A stretch of 64,000 nt of DNA from Polytrichum commune (taxonomy: Eukaryota > Streptophyta > Polytrichopsida > Polytrichales > Polytrichaceae): the NCBI GenBank assembly GCA_950295325.1, contig OX485808.1:20604527-20668526 (forward strand), written 5' to 3'. Shown here piece after piece: positions 35,537-45,940 of the stretch. The position numbers were made by a program, and so were the translations under genes. The notes beneath the pieces were generated by a model. It searched no databases, was not told the DNA's origin, and worked only from the letters and a program-made list of their open reading frames with translations. The first letter of the stretch is position 1. Each line of letters begins with the position of its first letter.

Positions 35537-35601
35537 TGAGTCGCTGCCACAAGAATACTCCTCTCGCCAAATAAAATACTCTCCCTAAGTAAAAACAATC
35601 C

Positions 35602-35603
<2 letters not shown>

Positions 35604-35641
<38 letters not shown>
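35604..35641. repeat. (TG)n microsatellite
   Basis: About 18 TG units without interruption. Confidence 0.95.
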
Positions 35642-35645
<4 letters not shown>

Positions 35646-35680
35646 CTTTCTTGATATAAGTACATTATTTATGGTATCTA

Positions 35681-36019
35681 GGCACTTCACACACGAGATT
35701 GAAGGCCCGTGGCCATTGTATTCTAAAATCTCTCATTGGTCGAAAAGGCTAAGACCATTCAAGTTCACTTCACACTAATGGGTGAAGACCTAAGGGCCCA
35801 AACCAAATATCATGGATGAAAGTCTACACGGATGGATTCCTACATGATGGACTATAGATGATGTTTCATGTGTTGTCATGATTTGCATAAGGCCCACCTC
35901 CAAGAGGTAGCCCTAACGCAAATTATGGCAAACCATGTTAGTGGTATGACCTTGGGATGAGAATATAGGGTCTTCATAGTTACACGGTCACGATTGTTGG
36001 CTTGTGTGTGAAGTGGCCC
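35681..36019. mobile_element. GGGCCACTTCACAC MITE family, copy 5 (short, diverged)
   Basis: The left end is GGCACTTCACACACGAGATT (one or two terminal bases lost) and the right end closes GGCTTGTGTGTGAAGTGGCCC. Inner words match the family (AGGCCCGTGGCCATTG, TCTCATTGGTCGAAAAGGCT). Flanks CTA and TTA are imperfect. Confidence 0.65.
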
Positions 36020-36427
36020 TTAGTGTCACATAAACTATTGGCAGACATTCCAATTTGATGCCTATAGGACTACACCATTTATGGTACTTAGTGTCACATG
36101 CGTAATAGTGTCACTTACCTTTATTTTGAGGCACATGCTAGGTTACACTAATGATCAACAACTTCACCATTAGTGTCGCTTTATGACGCTTGGTGTTCAA
36201 GTGCACTTACGAATATCTTGGCATGAGTATGTTCAATAATGTTATGAGGTGTATGCTTATCATATATGATGGTCTGCAAGTTGACTAAAGTGCACACAAA
36301 TGACCCTTGGCATTACTATGCTCAATATCATCTTCTCCTTGCGTATTAAAACAAAAAACTATCATCTCAAGTATTCCAATGTGCTACACTTAATGTCACG
36401 ATATACATACATACATACATACATACA

Positions 36428-36463
<36 letters not shown>

Positions 36464-36690
36464 TATGCACTTAAAGAAGGCACTTATGTTGACAGATAGA
36501 ATCATATTGACAATTAATGGACATGAAACTTTGAGACCTCTAGGCCCCTTGTTTGGGCCATGTGCTACATTGTATATGTCACTAAATATCATAAACAATG
36601 TAGTAGTATCATGTCCACTAATTGTCAACAAAAATAACCTTTTGAATGTGCATAGTTAGTTACATTATGATATTTGATGTAGCACATTGC
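36020..36690. repeat. TTAGTGTCAC-rich dispersed repeat, copy b, with TACA microsatellite
   Basis: Related to 20200-20760. A (TACA)n microsatellite lies at about 36403-36466 and turns into (TA)n. A short frame across it has no biological meaning. Confidence 0.45.
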
Positions 36691-36699
36691 AGTGCTTGA

Positions 36700-38505
36700 G
36701 ATGATAGTTTTACACTTTATTTGAAAATTGGGGAAGGGGATGATGCGGAGACACACAAAACAATTGGTGATCATTGTTTCATTTGAATAAGTTGACCTTA
36801 ACTTGCATGAGGAGCCGGGCCCTTGGGGTGTTTTGTGAATTAAACTTGATTTTCGCCTTTAAGATAAAATAATATATTTTTGGAACCCACTACTAGTAAA
36901 ACCAAACATTTCAAACCTACATTCTATTCCACTTTACAATATATGGGGAAAAAATCAATCCCAAATTTTAGTGTTTTATGCACTTGCGAGCTCTATAGGT
37001 CTTAAATTTCAACTATACTATGTTGCATGTCTATTTCATCGGAGGCTCAAGGGACTCAATGTTATGTGGTCCAAAAAGGCATTCTTTGGCCTCCTCATCC
37101 ATGTCTCTTGGTGTTATACACAATACGGTATAAGAAATAGCCAAGAACTACGTACATGTCAAGTAGAATTAGACTCATGCACAAGTTTTGAACACAATAA
37201 AATCGTATACATGCAAATATATTGATGGCCTCTATGATTTAAATGGTGTAAATTAGTCTAAGACATGGACTAAGTTATATTTATAGTTGAAAACATGTTT
37301 GACTTACATGTACATCTGAAGTGAAAATACAATCTTATGTAGCAATGACATAAGATTTACATGGTATGTATTTGTGTGAGCCAAAAGTTTAGGCTAATAG
37401 TTTTATTATGGACATTTTAGGGATATGTAGATGGAAATTGTACTTCAATGGATGAAAGTGGTCAAACTATGGATGGAGTTAGGCGGTAAAAACTATAGTC
37501 ATGGGCTTAGGAGCCACTAGTTAGTTAGAACTATCATCTTCCCCCTCTCGCCACGAGGTGGCACAAGGAGGATAGAAAGACATGCATTCCTTCGAACCTT
37601 TTGAGCGCATTGTTAAACTCACAGTCTTGTCTCCCTTGACACATGGATCGTGTGAGATCAATAGTTCAACTATTTTATGTAAACAAATCGGCAATTGCCA
37701 TAGTGATTGTGGGATTGTAGCTTTGGGATGAAGTTGATTGTTTAGTTTCAAATTTGAGTTATACCTACGTTGATGATGTTTGGCCAAACTATTTTCTTGT
37801 TCTTGTTGTGTGGAATTGTAGGCAAGTGTCTTTTGATTGAAACGTCTTTACACAAAAAGGACATATGAACGATTTTGACTATGAGTATGAGAGGTTTGGA
37901 ATTGATAGAAAATTAACGGAGTTATGTGAAACTAAGAACTATTGTCTTGGGTGTGGTTGCACTAGATTGAATATGAGTTGTGAGAATATTTGATTAAATC
38001 AAAATAGGGAGTAAAAGGCATAAATGCAAGATAATTGAGACAAATAGAAGTTAATTGAAGTTGCGACAAAGCAAATCAACATGAATACGTACATGAGACA
38101 TGAGCAAGAAGGCACTGAAGAAATTGGTAGAGATCAATGATTGTGAGAGAGATGAAGTGTGGTGGACTTGAAAAAAGATGTTGTTCCATGCATGAGAGAA
38201 GGAAGGTTACAATTGAGTTAGTTTTTGAATAAGTAAAACTATCAACAAATGCTTACATTTGAAACTTAAGAGGGTCCATGTGATCACTTAAAAAGAAATA
38301 AAACATTCACTGCAATCTCATCTCAACTCCAATCCTAAAATTCAAACGACTCTCTTTGTAGTTCATAATTGATAATCACATGGAACTATTCATTCCAAAA
38401 GAAAAGATCATAAAACAATAATAATGGATAACCCATGAGTTACTAGAAGGTCAACAACGAGCCTTGATTGGTTATGACTATCAACCAACTAGAACTGGTT
38501 GATGA
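36700..38505. other. Intergenic, nothing identified
   Basis: Short frames at 36971-37225 (plus) and 37521-37787 (minus) have no recognisable motif. Confidence 0.35.
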
Positions 38506-38509
38506 TATT

Positions 38510-38726
38510 CATGACTCATCATCCACTTCATCTTGTTGGCAACCTAGTATATAATATGAAAGAGCAAAAGATGTACTTCAAATATATACACCCGACAAAC
38601 GAAGTTGGACACATCATAGGTCAAGGTTAGGGTACAACTGGGCCAAACTATGTTAGGGCATCACTAGATATGAATTCGGGGAAGGTAAAGAAGCAAGTGC
38701 ATGGCACTAGGGTTAGTGGTTAATAG
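38510..38726 (+). repeat. Decayed eIF4B-upstream copy P5, left part
   Basis: Parallels 45440-45660 in order: CATCATCCACTTCATCTTGT, then AAGAGCAAAAGATGTACTTC, ACACCCGACAAACGAAGTTG, then GTGCATGGCACTAGGGTTAG. The functional copy has the GC-richer GGAGCTGGCGATGTACGTCG, CATACCCGGCAGCCGGGTG and GGCACGGGGCGCTAGGGCTG at these places. The right part of this copy resumes at about 42844 after an inserted element. Confidence 0.6.
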
Positions 38727-41700
38727 GGGAATACCAAATATGCCATGCTTCACAAGTTCCCTCAAGAGGCTTCCAAAACCCTAGGGCACATAGGCTTTAG
38801 GATAGGCTACCCATGGAACTGCATAGCATGCCTAATGTTAACCCTAGCCAACCTAAGGACAAACTTATTCCAGCTATGCACCCTAGCATGCGTAAGGTCT
38901 AACCTGCAAGTTTCATGGGGTGTCCCAAAACAATGATGATAGTTGATTTATTTTTTAAGCCACTTGAAAATATAAAATTAGAGTTGATTTTTTCTCAACA
39001 ATTATCGTTTCAATCTAAGGATGTTGATTCAATTAGATTATTGACTTTGACCACCTCCAGAAGGCCATAATATGAGAAACTCACATTAATCATACTTCAT
39101 TGTGTATGTTTTGTAAATTTATAGGCTTTTATATTGAAATTGTTAACTTTATTCCACTAGATAACACCCCAACATCAATTATTGTTGAATACTTCTTATA
39201 TAGGAATTAACCCTTAAACGATGTAGGGGCTCAATGTACAATACATGTACATACCTTTTGACACATTTAGCTTAAATGGAAGCATGTAGCTCAAATAGAT
39301 AATTTGTTGCATATGAAGAGGCCCAATTTGGCCTCTTGGATGCTTAATGGTTAAGGGATTGTGAATGGGGATAATTTTTAATTCTTGATTCTTGTGACCA
39401 AGTTCAATGATGTTATTTTGAGTCCTAGTATTTTTTTTAAAGCACAAATGACCCGCATAAGATTTGCTCACAAAATTGGACACTCTTGAATCTTTTTGAA
39501 GCAATGGTTAATGAACTATTTTTGGTTTTTCTTTTTCTTTTTTCCCAATTTAGGTGACACATGCATTTACTAGTATCAAAAGTGGGCCAAAGTTTATGAG
39601 GTAGAATTCAAACTTTTGGAGCTAAACTATGAGCTTTGATGATTTGTTTTTTGAAGATTGTATTCATAATCCCGGTTCCTTTGAGGAGATAAAGGTGACA
39701 CATCAACCCCTAGCAAATCAAACACTTAGACAATGTAGAATGTAGGGCTGAACAACTAGCAAGTGAGGTATTCTTAATTGCCAATTGCCTACAACATATA
39801 TAAACCTCAATGGCTTAGGCTTGCAAGCACACCTTCAAGCACTTAGAGGTGAGAATAGTTGCCTTGGTTGCGGGTTGAATCAATGACTCCATTTCATACA
39901 ATTTCTATAAGTTTTTCTAGCAATAAAATATTAATCTTGTGTCCACATGTTGCAATTTGACCAAGTTTTTATAACTTCTTATCCTCATAAAATTCATTAC
40001 TTCCATCATATAAAATAAAATAATAATTACAATACACGTCTAGTTATGTGATAGAAAATTCTATCCTACTTTTAAGATGTATGTGTTTTAGACGAAATGG
40101 TTGATCACAATTGCACCAACATTATGTATGTTATCAAAGTAAAAACTAGGCGTCATGATGCTAAAATACATCGTACACAATACTAAACTTCCAAACTCAT
40201 GTGCATCCATAAATGGATATTGCATCACTATCTAACATTGCATGTCTTGCTGTGAATTGTAAATAAAATTGAACATAGAAATTATGCTCTAACAACTTTG
40301 CTTGTTGGCATGGCAACTTTCATGTTATTATGACTTTAAGATACATGAAAATGGGTTGTGCATGTTGGAGTATGTCCCCCCCCCCCCCCCCCACAAAAAA
40401 AAAAAAAAACCTACTTAAGCATTTTTGTCCATAAACCCTCATTCCTTCAACCCATGAAATAGATATGTAATCAACAAAAATTCATAACCAACAAACACAT
40501 TCCCAAAGATAAAAGGTTTTCACGATGGGCACGTTGTTTTCTTAAAACATTTAAAACAATGTCATTATTAATGTATTTGCACAAGTTGTTCGGGGGTGTA
40601 ATATCCTTTTAAACAAGCATACTTCCCTGGATTTGGAAGGCCTTTTTCCAATACATTACTATGAATCCAAATGCTCAATATACTTGCGCTTTGGTCAAAA
40701 TCAAAATCAAAATCAAAAATTTAAAAAACGAGCATCTTGTTTACTTCGTAATGTCTACTTTTGAACTTTGAATGGCTTATATTACCTGGTAAATACATGA
40801 AGAAAATAATTCGATGATCTAACATACCTTTAATTTGATTACACATCATCCCATTCTTATTATTAAAATAAACATGTCGTCAAGATCTTGTCTTCGATCT
40901 AAATAGTGTTGATTTCTTATTGAATGGTCGCAACCTAGATGACATCTTGCACAAGGGGTGCATAAATAGGACTTTATAAACCACGACACTCCATCATAGG
41001 ATTCACAAGACATTAATTCATCTCAAGCAAAACAATTATGAACATTTACAGTAAATTGGTAGCAATGGGCATTAGGCACATGACATACAATATCATTGAG
41101 ACAATATAAACCATGAAATCAAATTCAATGCTCACACATTTCTAGAACCCAATAACATGTTTTTAAGTAATTTGTTGGATGTCAACTTGTTTTGGAGATA
41201 CTTCTTGGATGAATGTGCACATGCATTTAATTTATTGATTTAAAACATCCTATATATCTTTCGAGCAACCTCTTAATAGCCCTAATTTCAAATATAGGGT
41301 AGAATGACTACAAAGCAGTGGGAGCAAGGCCACTCCCATTTAGCTCCACCCACCCATCCAAAGATTTCAAATTGTGGCCATTTGAGATGTAAAGGAGACA
41401 ATTGAATTATTTTCTTGGCTAATTAACATAAACATAGTGTTCGTCAAAAATGTCACATGGCATACAAAAGTGTCACAAATGCCGTTTTCTCGAATACAAG
41501 GAAGGCCATTTTGAATTAGTCTTTGGAGGCAACTTTATCAACTACATTTGGATGTATTTACAAAATGCTAGTAGCATGTGTAAGTGATAACAAGGGAAGA
41601 AGACTTTTTATATCACGAATATTATGTTCTTTGTTGATACTTCAAACATTCTTGATAGCAATCAATACATAAACATATGATTTTTTAACATAAAAGACTT

Positions 41701-42843
41701 CTTATTTACTATACGGACTTGTGTCCACATAGAAGTAGTTTCAAATACATTTTTCTTCCAAAGTTGAAGTGCGTTCCACAAGACTAGAAATTGAGTCGAC
41801 CTTGGAGAAAAGAATGTCATGTGTGAATGTGAAGTTTTCACAAATACTTTGATCATGTCATATGGTACACCCATCCATAATGATGCTTGAGCCCAATGAA
41901 CTTCGCATGCCAACAAATTACAAACCAATGAAGTTACATGCAAATATTATAGATTTCAATGTTTCTACATGTCCTACATGCAAATTTGGGGTGAAATTGG
42001 AACCAAAAGAGCCTCACGTACTAGACCTTTGGTCAATCTTTCAAAAGACCACCTCTAGATTTGTTGAACTTTTGATTTACTAGGGTATATGTGTCACCAA
42101 TGTCCTCAAAGAAATTGAGACTAAACAAAATCATCAAAGCTACTAGCATAGATCCACAAGTTTGAATGTTACCTCATAAAAACTTGCCCCAATTTTGATA
42201 ATAGTAAATGCATGTGTCACCTAAGTCATCAAAAAGATGGAGACCAAAAATGGTTCATTAGCCATTGCTCCAAACAATTCAAGAGTATCCAATTCTTGGT
42301 AGTAGAACTTACCCATGTAATCTATGCTCTTAAAAAGACCAAGACCCGAAATAAAACATCATTGGAATTTGGTCATGGGAATCCATTTGTAGTCCCTTGA
42401 GCCTTAGAGGAGAAGCATCTAAGAATCATTATGTTTGGGTGTTTTTTAGAGCAACCATGTTACAATTTTGATTTGAAAGGCTAGAAAATCCCAAAGCATA
42501 CACAAATGAAAAAGAAATCATGTAAAAGTTTCACATCATGGCCTTCTAGAGGTGGCCAAAGTCGATGACCCATGGGCACAATCTAATCAACATCCATACA
42601 TTGAAACGACAATCCTTGGTTTACCTTTTTAAGATTTAAAGAAATTAGGCTGCTCAAAATCTTCGAGTTGCCCTAAGTTTGTTCGAGACAAGCCATAAAA
42701 CTTGTAGGTTAGACCCTATGCATGACAGGGTGCATAACTAGAATAAGCTTATGCTTGGGCAACCTATGCAATTCCCTATGCACCTTGGGTTCGTGGAGGC
42801 CTTGTGAGGGAACTTGCAAGGATGGCGTATTTGCTATTCTATG
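38727..42843. mobile_element. 4.1-kb long-arm foldback element inserted in copy P5
   Basis: The two ends are long inverted repeats. The left arm (about 38727-39720) matches the complement of the right arm (about 42058-42843). Matching words include CAAGTTCCCTCA near both tips, TTATTCCAGCTATGCACCCT versus TTATTCTAGTTATGCACCCT, GGTCTAACCTGCAAG versus GGTCTAACCTACAAG, and AAATGCATGTGTCACCTAA. The arms are diverged and differ by indels. The loop (39720-42058) shows a C-run followed by an A-run (about 40377-40409) and no identifiable transposase. Long arms suggest a Mutator-like or foldback element. The exact tips and target duplication are uncertain. Confidence 0.65.
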
Positions 42844-43230
42844 GATGGATTGGTGCCAAGGGGGGTTAGAAACAAAGTGGAAAAATAGCAAAGAAGGGAA
42901 GGGAAGGGAAGGGGTGTGTGTATTATGCATGTCATAATGGATCACTCATTCAAGAGAAAAAATGTTATCAAAGCATGTTGCACTTTGTCATTCATGGAGA
43001 CAAGACATCCATTATCCTCTCATTGGTTATCTAAGTCCATAATAGGAAGAGCAAGAGATGTACTTTGCATACATATACCTAGCATTAAAGTTGAGCGTAA
43101 TGATAGGTCAAGTTGGGTGCGATGTTAGGGTATCACCGAGTGTGAAAACGGGAAAGGAAAGGAAGGGAAGAAGGCACGGGGCACTAGGGCTAGTGGTGGA
43201 TCAATGCCAATAGGTATCATAGACAAAGCA
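42844..43230 (+). repeat. Decayed eIF4B-upstream copies: right part of P5 and P4
   Basis: At 42844-42905, TGGATTGGTGCCAAGGGGGG and then AAGGGAAGGGAAGGG correspond to TGGATCGGCGCCGAGGGGGG and AAGGGAAGGGG in the functional copy. P4 (about 42940-43230) then repeats the series: TCAAGAGAAAA, GTTGCACTTTGTCATTCATG, CTCTCATTGGTTATC, GTCCATAATAGGAAGAGC, GAGATGTACTTTGCA, GGCACGGGGCACTAGGGCTA, GTGGTGGATCAATGCC. Confidence 0.65.
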
Positions 43231-43329
43231 AAAAACAAAAAAAAGGAAGAGAAGAGAAAGGAAGGTGGGGGTGTATTATTTGTATTGTAACCAATTGCGC
43301 ACCCAATAGAATGAAATGCTATCAAACTT

Positions 43330-43436
43330 GAATGTCACATTTTGTCATTCTTGGAGGCACGATATCATCCATAACCCTCTGCGCGGCCTTGTGGCTCACT
43401 ATCCGCTCCTCTCGTTGGTTACCTAAGAGCATCCTC
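43330..43436 (+). repeat. Decayed eIF4B-upstream copy P3, first segment
   Basis: Carries CACATTTTGTCATTCTTGGA, GCGGCCTTGTGGCTCACTAT and CGCTCCTCTCGTTGGTTACC. It is interrupted at 43437 by a MITE and resumes at 43822, then again at 44856 after a second insertion. Confidence 0.6.
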
Positions 43437-43821
43437 AGTCGATCTAGGTAAAGCTCACTGCAAACCAAAACCTACCTTGCTTAAAATTGCTCAAAATTTA
43501 GAGGGAGTGCACCAAATCTTGCTTAAAAATGGACAAATCCTCCCACACTCCCTCTAAATGTAAAAAATTTGGAGGGAGTGTGGGAGGATCTTTCCATTTT
43601 AAAGCAAGATTTGGTGCACTCCCTCTAAATTTTGAAAATGTGGTGTTTTCAATGAGGGATTTCACCTACGTCAAATTTTTACAATTCTTTTTTCTTGAGA
43701 AATATCTCACGTTTATTTAGGTGTGCTTCTAATGATGGTAATTTCAGTTTCTAATTTTAGGTCAGTCAAAAGATAGGTTTTGGTTTGCAGTGAGCTTTAC
43801 CTAGATCGACTGAGGATGCTC
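43437..43821. mobile_element. Full-length foldback MITE with TAA duplication
   Basis: Termini GAGCATCCTCAGTCGATCTA and its complement continue as inverted repeats for about 50 bases. TAA lies at 43434-43436 and 43822-43824. The centre also folds (GGAGGGAGTGTGGGAGGAT with its complement), so nearly the whole 385 bp is a palindrome. It sits inside copy P3 of the eIF4B-upstream repeat. Confidence 0.85.
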
Positions 43822-43864
43822 TAAGCCCATAACATGAAAGAACATAATATTTACTTGGCAAGTA

Positions 43865-44855
43865 CTCCTTTTGGTAAGATGAATTCACACAAGTGCAAAC
43901 TCAATTTCATGATTTTAAAAACCAATCTAGCAATAGGTTTAATCAATTCCATTGGAATCATGAACCAAGTTTACTATACAGATAACCAATTTAACTTGAA
44001 CTTTCAACCAATTTCACTATGCGTTGTGAACAATTCCATGATTTGGTTCCCACGTTCACAACTTGACAAAATTGATTTCACGAAGTGTATAACTTTATTT
44101 CACAAAGAACAATACATCATGTATAAGATTCTCCTAATCACTCCCCACAACTACATTGTTTTGTCTATTTAATTAGTGTGGGTTACCATTTGAAGTTACA
44201 TGTTGCTATAACTTTCTCTTGACATTATCATTTTTGACCAACTAAGTTATATCATATTCTTTGGTGTGCATACTATGTTAATTGGGTAAAGAAATGAAAC
44301 TCTCAATGAAAAGTCATAGCAATACGTAACTCCAAATGGTAAACAAATGCAACTCTACTGTCAAGGCTAGAGGCTTCCAAGTAAACCCATACTCCTTTGG
44401 TAAGATGATTTCACGAAAGTTCAAACTCAATTTCATGAAGGGTCTGAGCTAGTTCACGAGCCTTCTAACATCCTTGTTTTGCATTATTTGCCTTCTCGTT
44501 GTTCATTGGTTCCTCTTTGTTATGTGTTTACTTGGAAGCCTCTAGCCTTGATGTAGAGCTAGTTGCATGGAGCAATCATGAGAATCTTATACATGATGTC
44601 TTGTTCTTCGTGAAATAAATTCCTACAATTCATGAAATTCATGAAATTGATTTTGTAAAGTTGTGAATATGGGTACCAAATCATGAAATCGTTCACAAAA
44701 TGTAGTGAATTGGTTGAAAGTTCAAGTTGAATTGGTTATCTATATGATGAATTTGGTTTAAGATTTTAGTGAACTTGGTAGAACCTATTGCTAAATCGGT
44801 ATTTAAAATCACGAAGAAGAGTTTTCACTTTTGCGCATTCATCTTACCAAAGGAG
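43865..44855. mobile_element. 991-bp foldback element flanked by TA
   Basis: The left end is CTCCTTTTGGTAAGATGAAT and the right end on the other strand is CTCCTTTGGTAAGATGAATG. TA flanks both sides (43863-43864 and 44856-44857), as in Tc1/mariner (Stowaway-like) elements. The arms match over several hundred bases, for example GATAACCAATTTAACTTGAA with GATAACCAATTCAACTTGAA. A third partial arm-like copy lies near 44386-44430. It sits inside copy P3. Confidence 0.75.
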
Positions 44856-45340
44856 TATATACCCGACAACAAAGTTGGATGCAATGAAGCAGGGTACGAC
44901 CGGGCTGTCATTATACATAAACATGAGGGAAGGGAAAGGGGCGCAAGGGACGGCGGTGGATTATTTGTATCATAACCAATGGCATTCATGTTGAATGTGG
45001 GGAATATCCGGGAATACTACGTGGAATATTGTCAGTCCCATAGAACACGGTTATGCAACTAAATAATGTTATGGGCTCGTCCAAGAGAAGAAGAGATTTC
45101 AAAACTCGTTGCATTTTGTCATTCACGGAGGCCACAACATGATGTCATTATACATAAACATGAGGGCAGGGAAAGGGACGCAAGGGACGGCGGTGGATTA
45201 TTTGTTCCATGGGACTAATAATATTCCACATAGTATTCCTGAATATCCCCCACATCCAATTTGAATATGGGGAATATTTGGGAATACTACGTGGAATACA
45301 GTTAGTCCCACAGAACAATGTTATGCATCTGAATGATGTT
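44856..45340 (+). repeat. Decayed eIF4B-upstream copies (end of P3, P2/P1) with tandem duplication
   Basis: After the inserted element the text resumes ACCCGACAACAAAGTTGGAT, then GGGTACGACCGGGC. A block with CATTATACATAAACATGAGG, GACGGCGGTGGATTATTTGT, GGGAATACTACGTGGAATA and GTTATG then occurs twice (from about 44909 and 45147). The joining words are GCTCGTCCAAGAGAAGAAGA (about 45074) and GCTCATCCAGGAGAAGAAGA (about 45345). Confidence 0.65.
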
Positions 45341-45344
45341 ATGA

Positions 45345-45700
45345 GCTCATCCAGGAGAAGAAGAGATTTTGAAACTCGTTGCATTTTTGTCAGTCACGAA
45401 GGCACGCACAATTTCATTCCGAATTGTGAGGGAGGCTCTTGCGGCTCATCATCCACTCTCCTTTCGTTGGTCCATTCATCCAAGTCCATACATAATAGGG
45501 AGGAGCTGGCGATGTACGTCGCAGACAATGCATACCCGGCAGCCGGGTGCAGCCGGGTACGACGGGGCCAGCGCGCGGCGGGTCAGGGTATGGCCGGGCA
45601 TGAGGGGCGGGGAGGGAAGGAAGGAGGCACGGGGCGCTAGGGCTGGTGGTGGATCGGCGCCGAGGGGGGTCGGAGGCGAAGCAAGCAAGGGAAGGGGAAG
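45345..45700 (+). promoter_or_regulatory. GC-rich upstream region of eIF4B (parent-like copy P0)
   Basis: This is the copy closest to the gene and the only one that keeps its GC- and CpG-rich form (CATACCCGGCAGCCGGGTGC, GACGGGGCCAGCGCG, GGCACGGGGCGCTAGGGCTG). Decayed relatives lie at 38510-45340. It is the likely promoter or its upstream part. No TATA box was found. Confidence 0.45.
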
Positions 45701-45940
45701 CGAAAGCGCGACCATTTTTTTGGATTGGAAGAGCGCAGGAGGAGGAGCAGCGACAGAGGGGGAGCGAGCGAGACTCGCACCAGAGACTCGGGTAAGCAGG
45801 CGCCATAGCCTGCCTACCTCGTGCTTCACTCACACAACACACAACACACAGCACACAACACAGCACAACCTCACTTTTCCACAACTTACTCTCACTCATT
45901 TATCTCGCTTTGAGACGAGACTCGACACGACGCGCCGGCG
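45700..45940 (+). promoter_or_regulatory. Probable eIF4B core promoter and 5' leader
   Basis: GC-rich DNA up to about 45830, then a CACAACACAACACAC-type CA-rich tract (45831-45875) and a pyrimidine-rich stretch (about 45868-45900) just before the ATG. This is typical of a plant 5' leader. The transcription start is not determinable from sequence. Confidence 0.4.

Noticed and set aside
39720-42058. Loop of the 4.1-kb foldback examined for a transposase
   Set aside because: The longest frame (41662-41943 minus) has no DDE or zinc-finger pattern I can identify, so no coding call was made.
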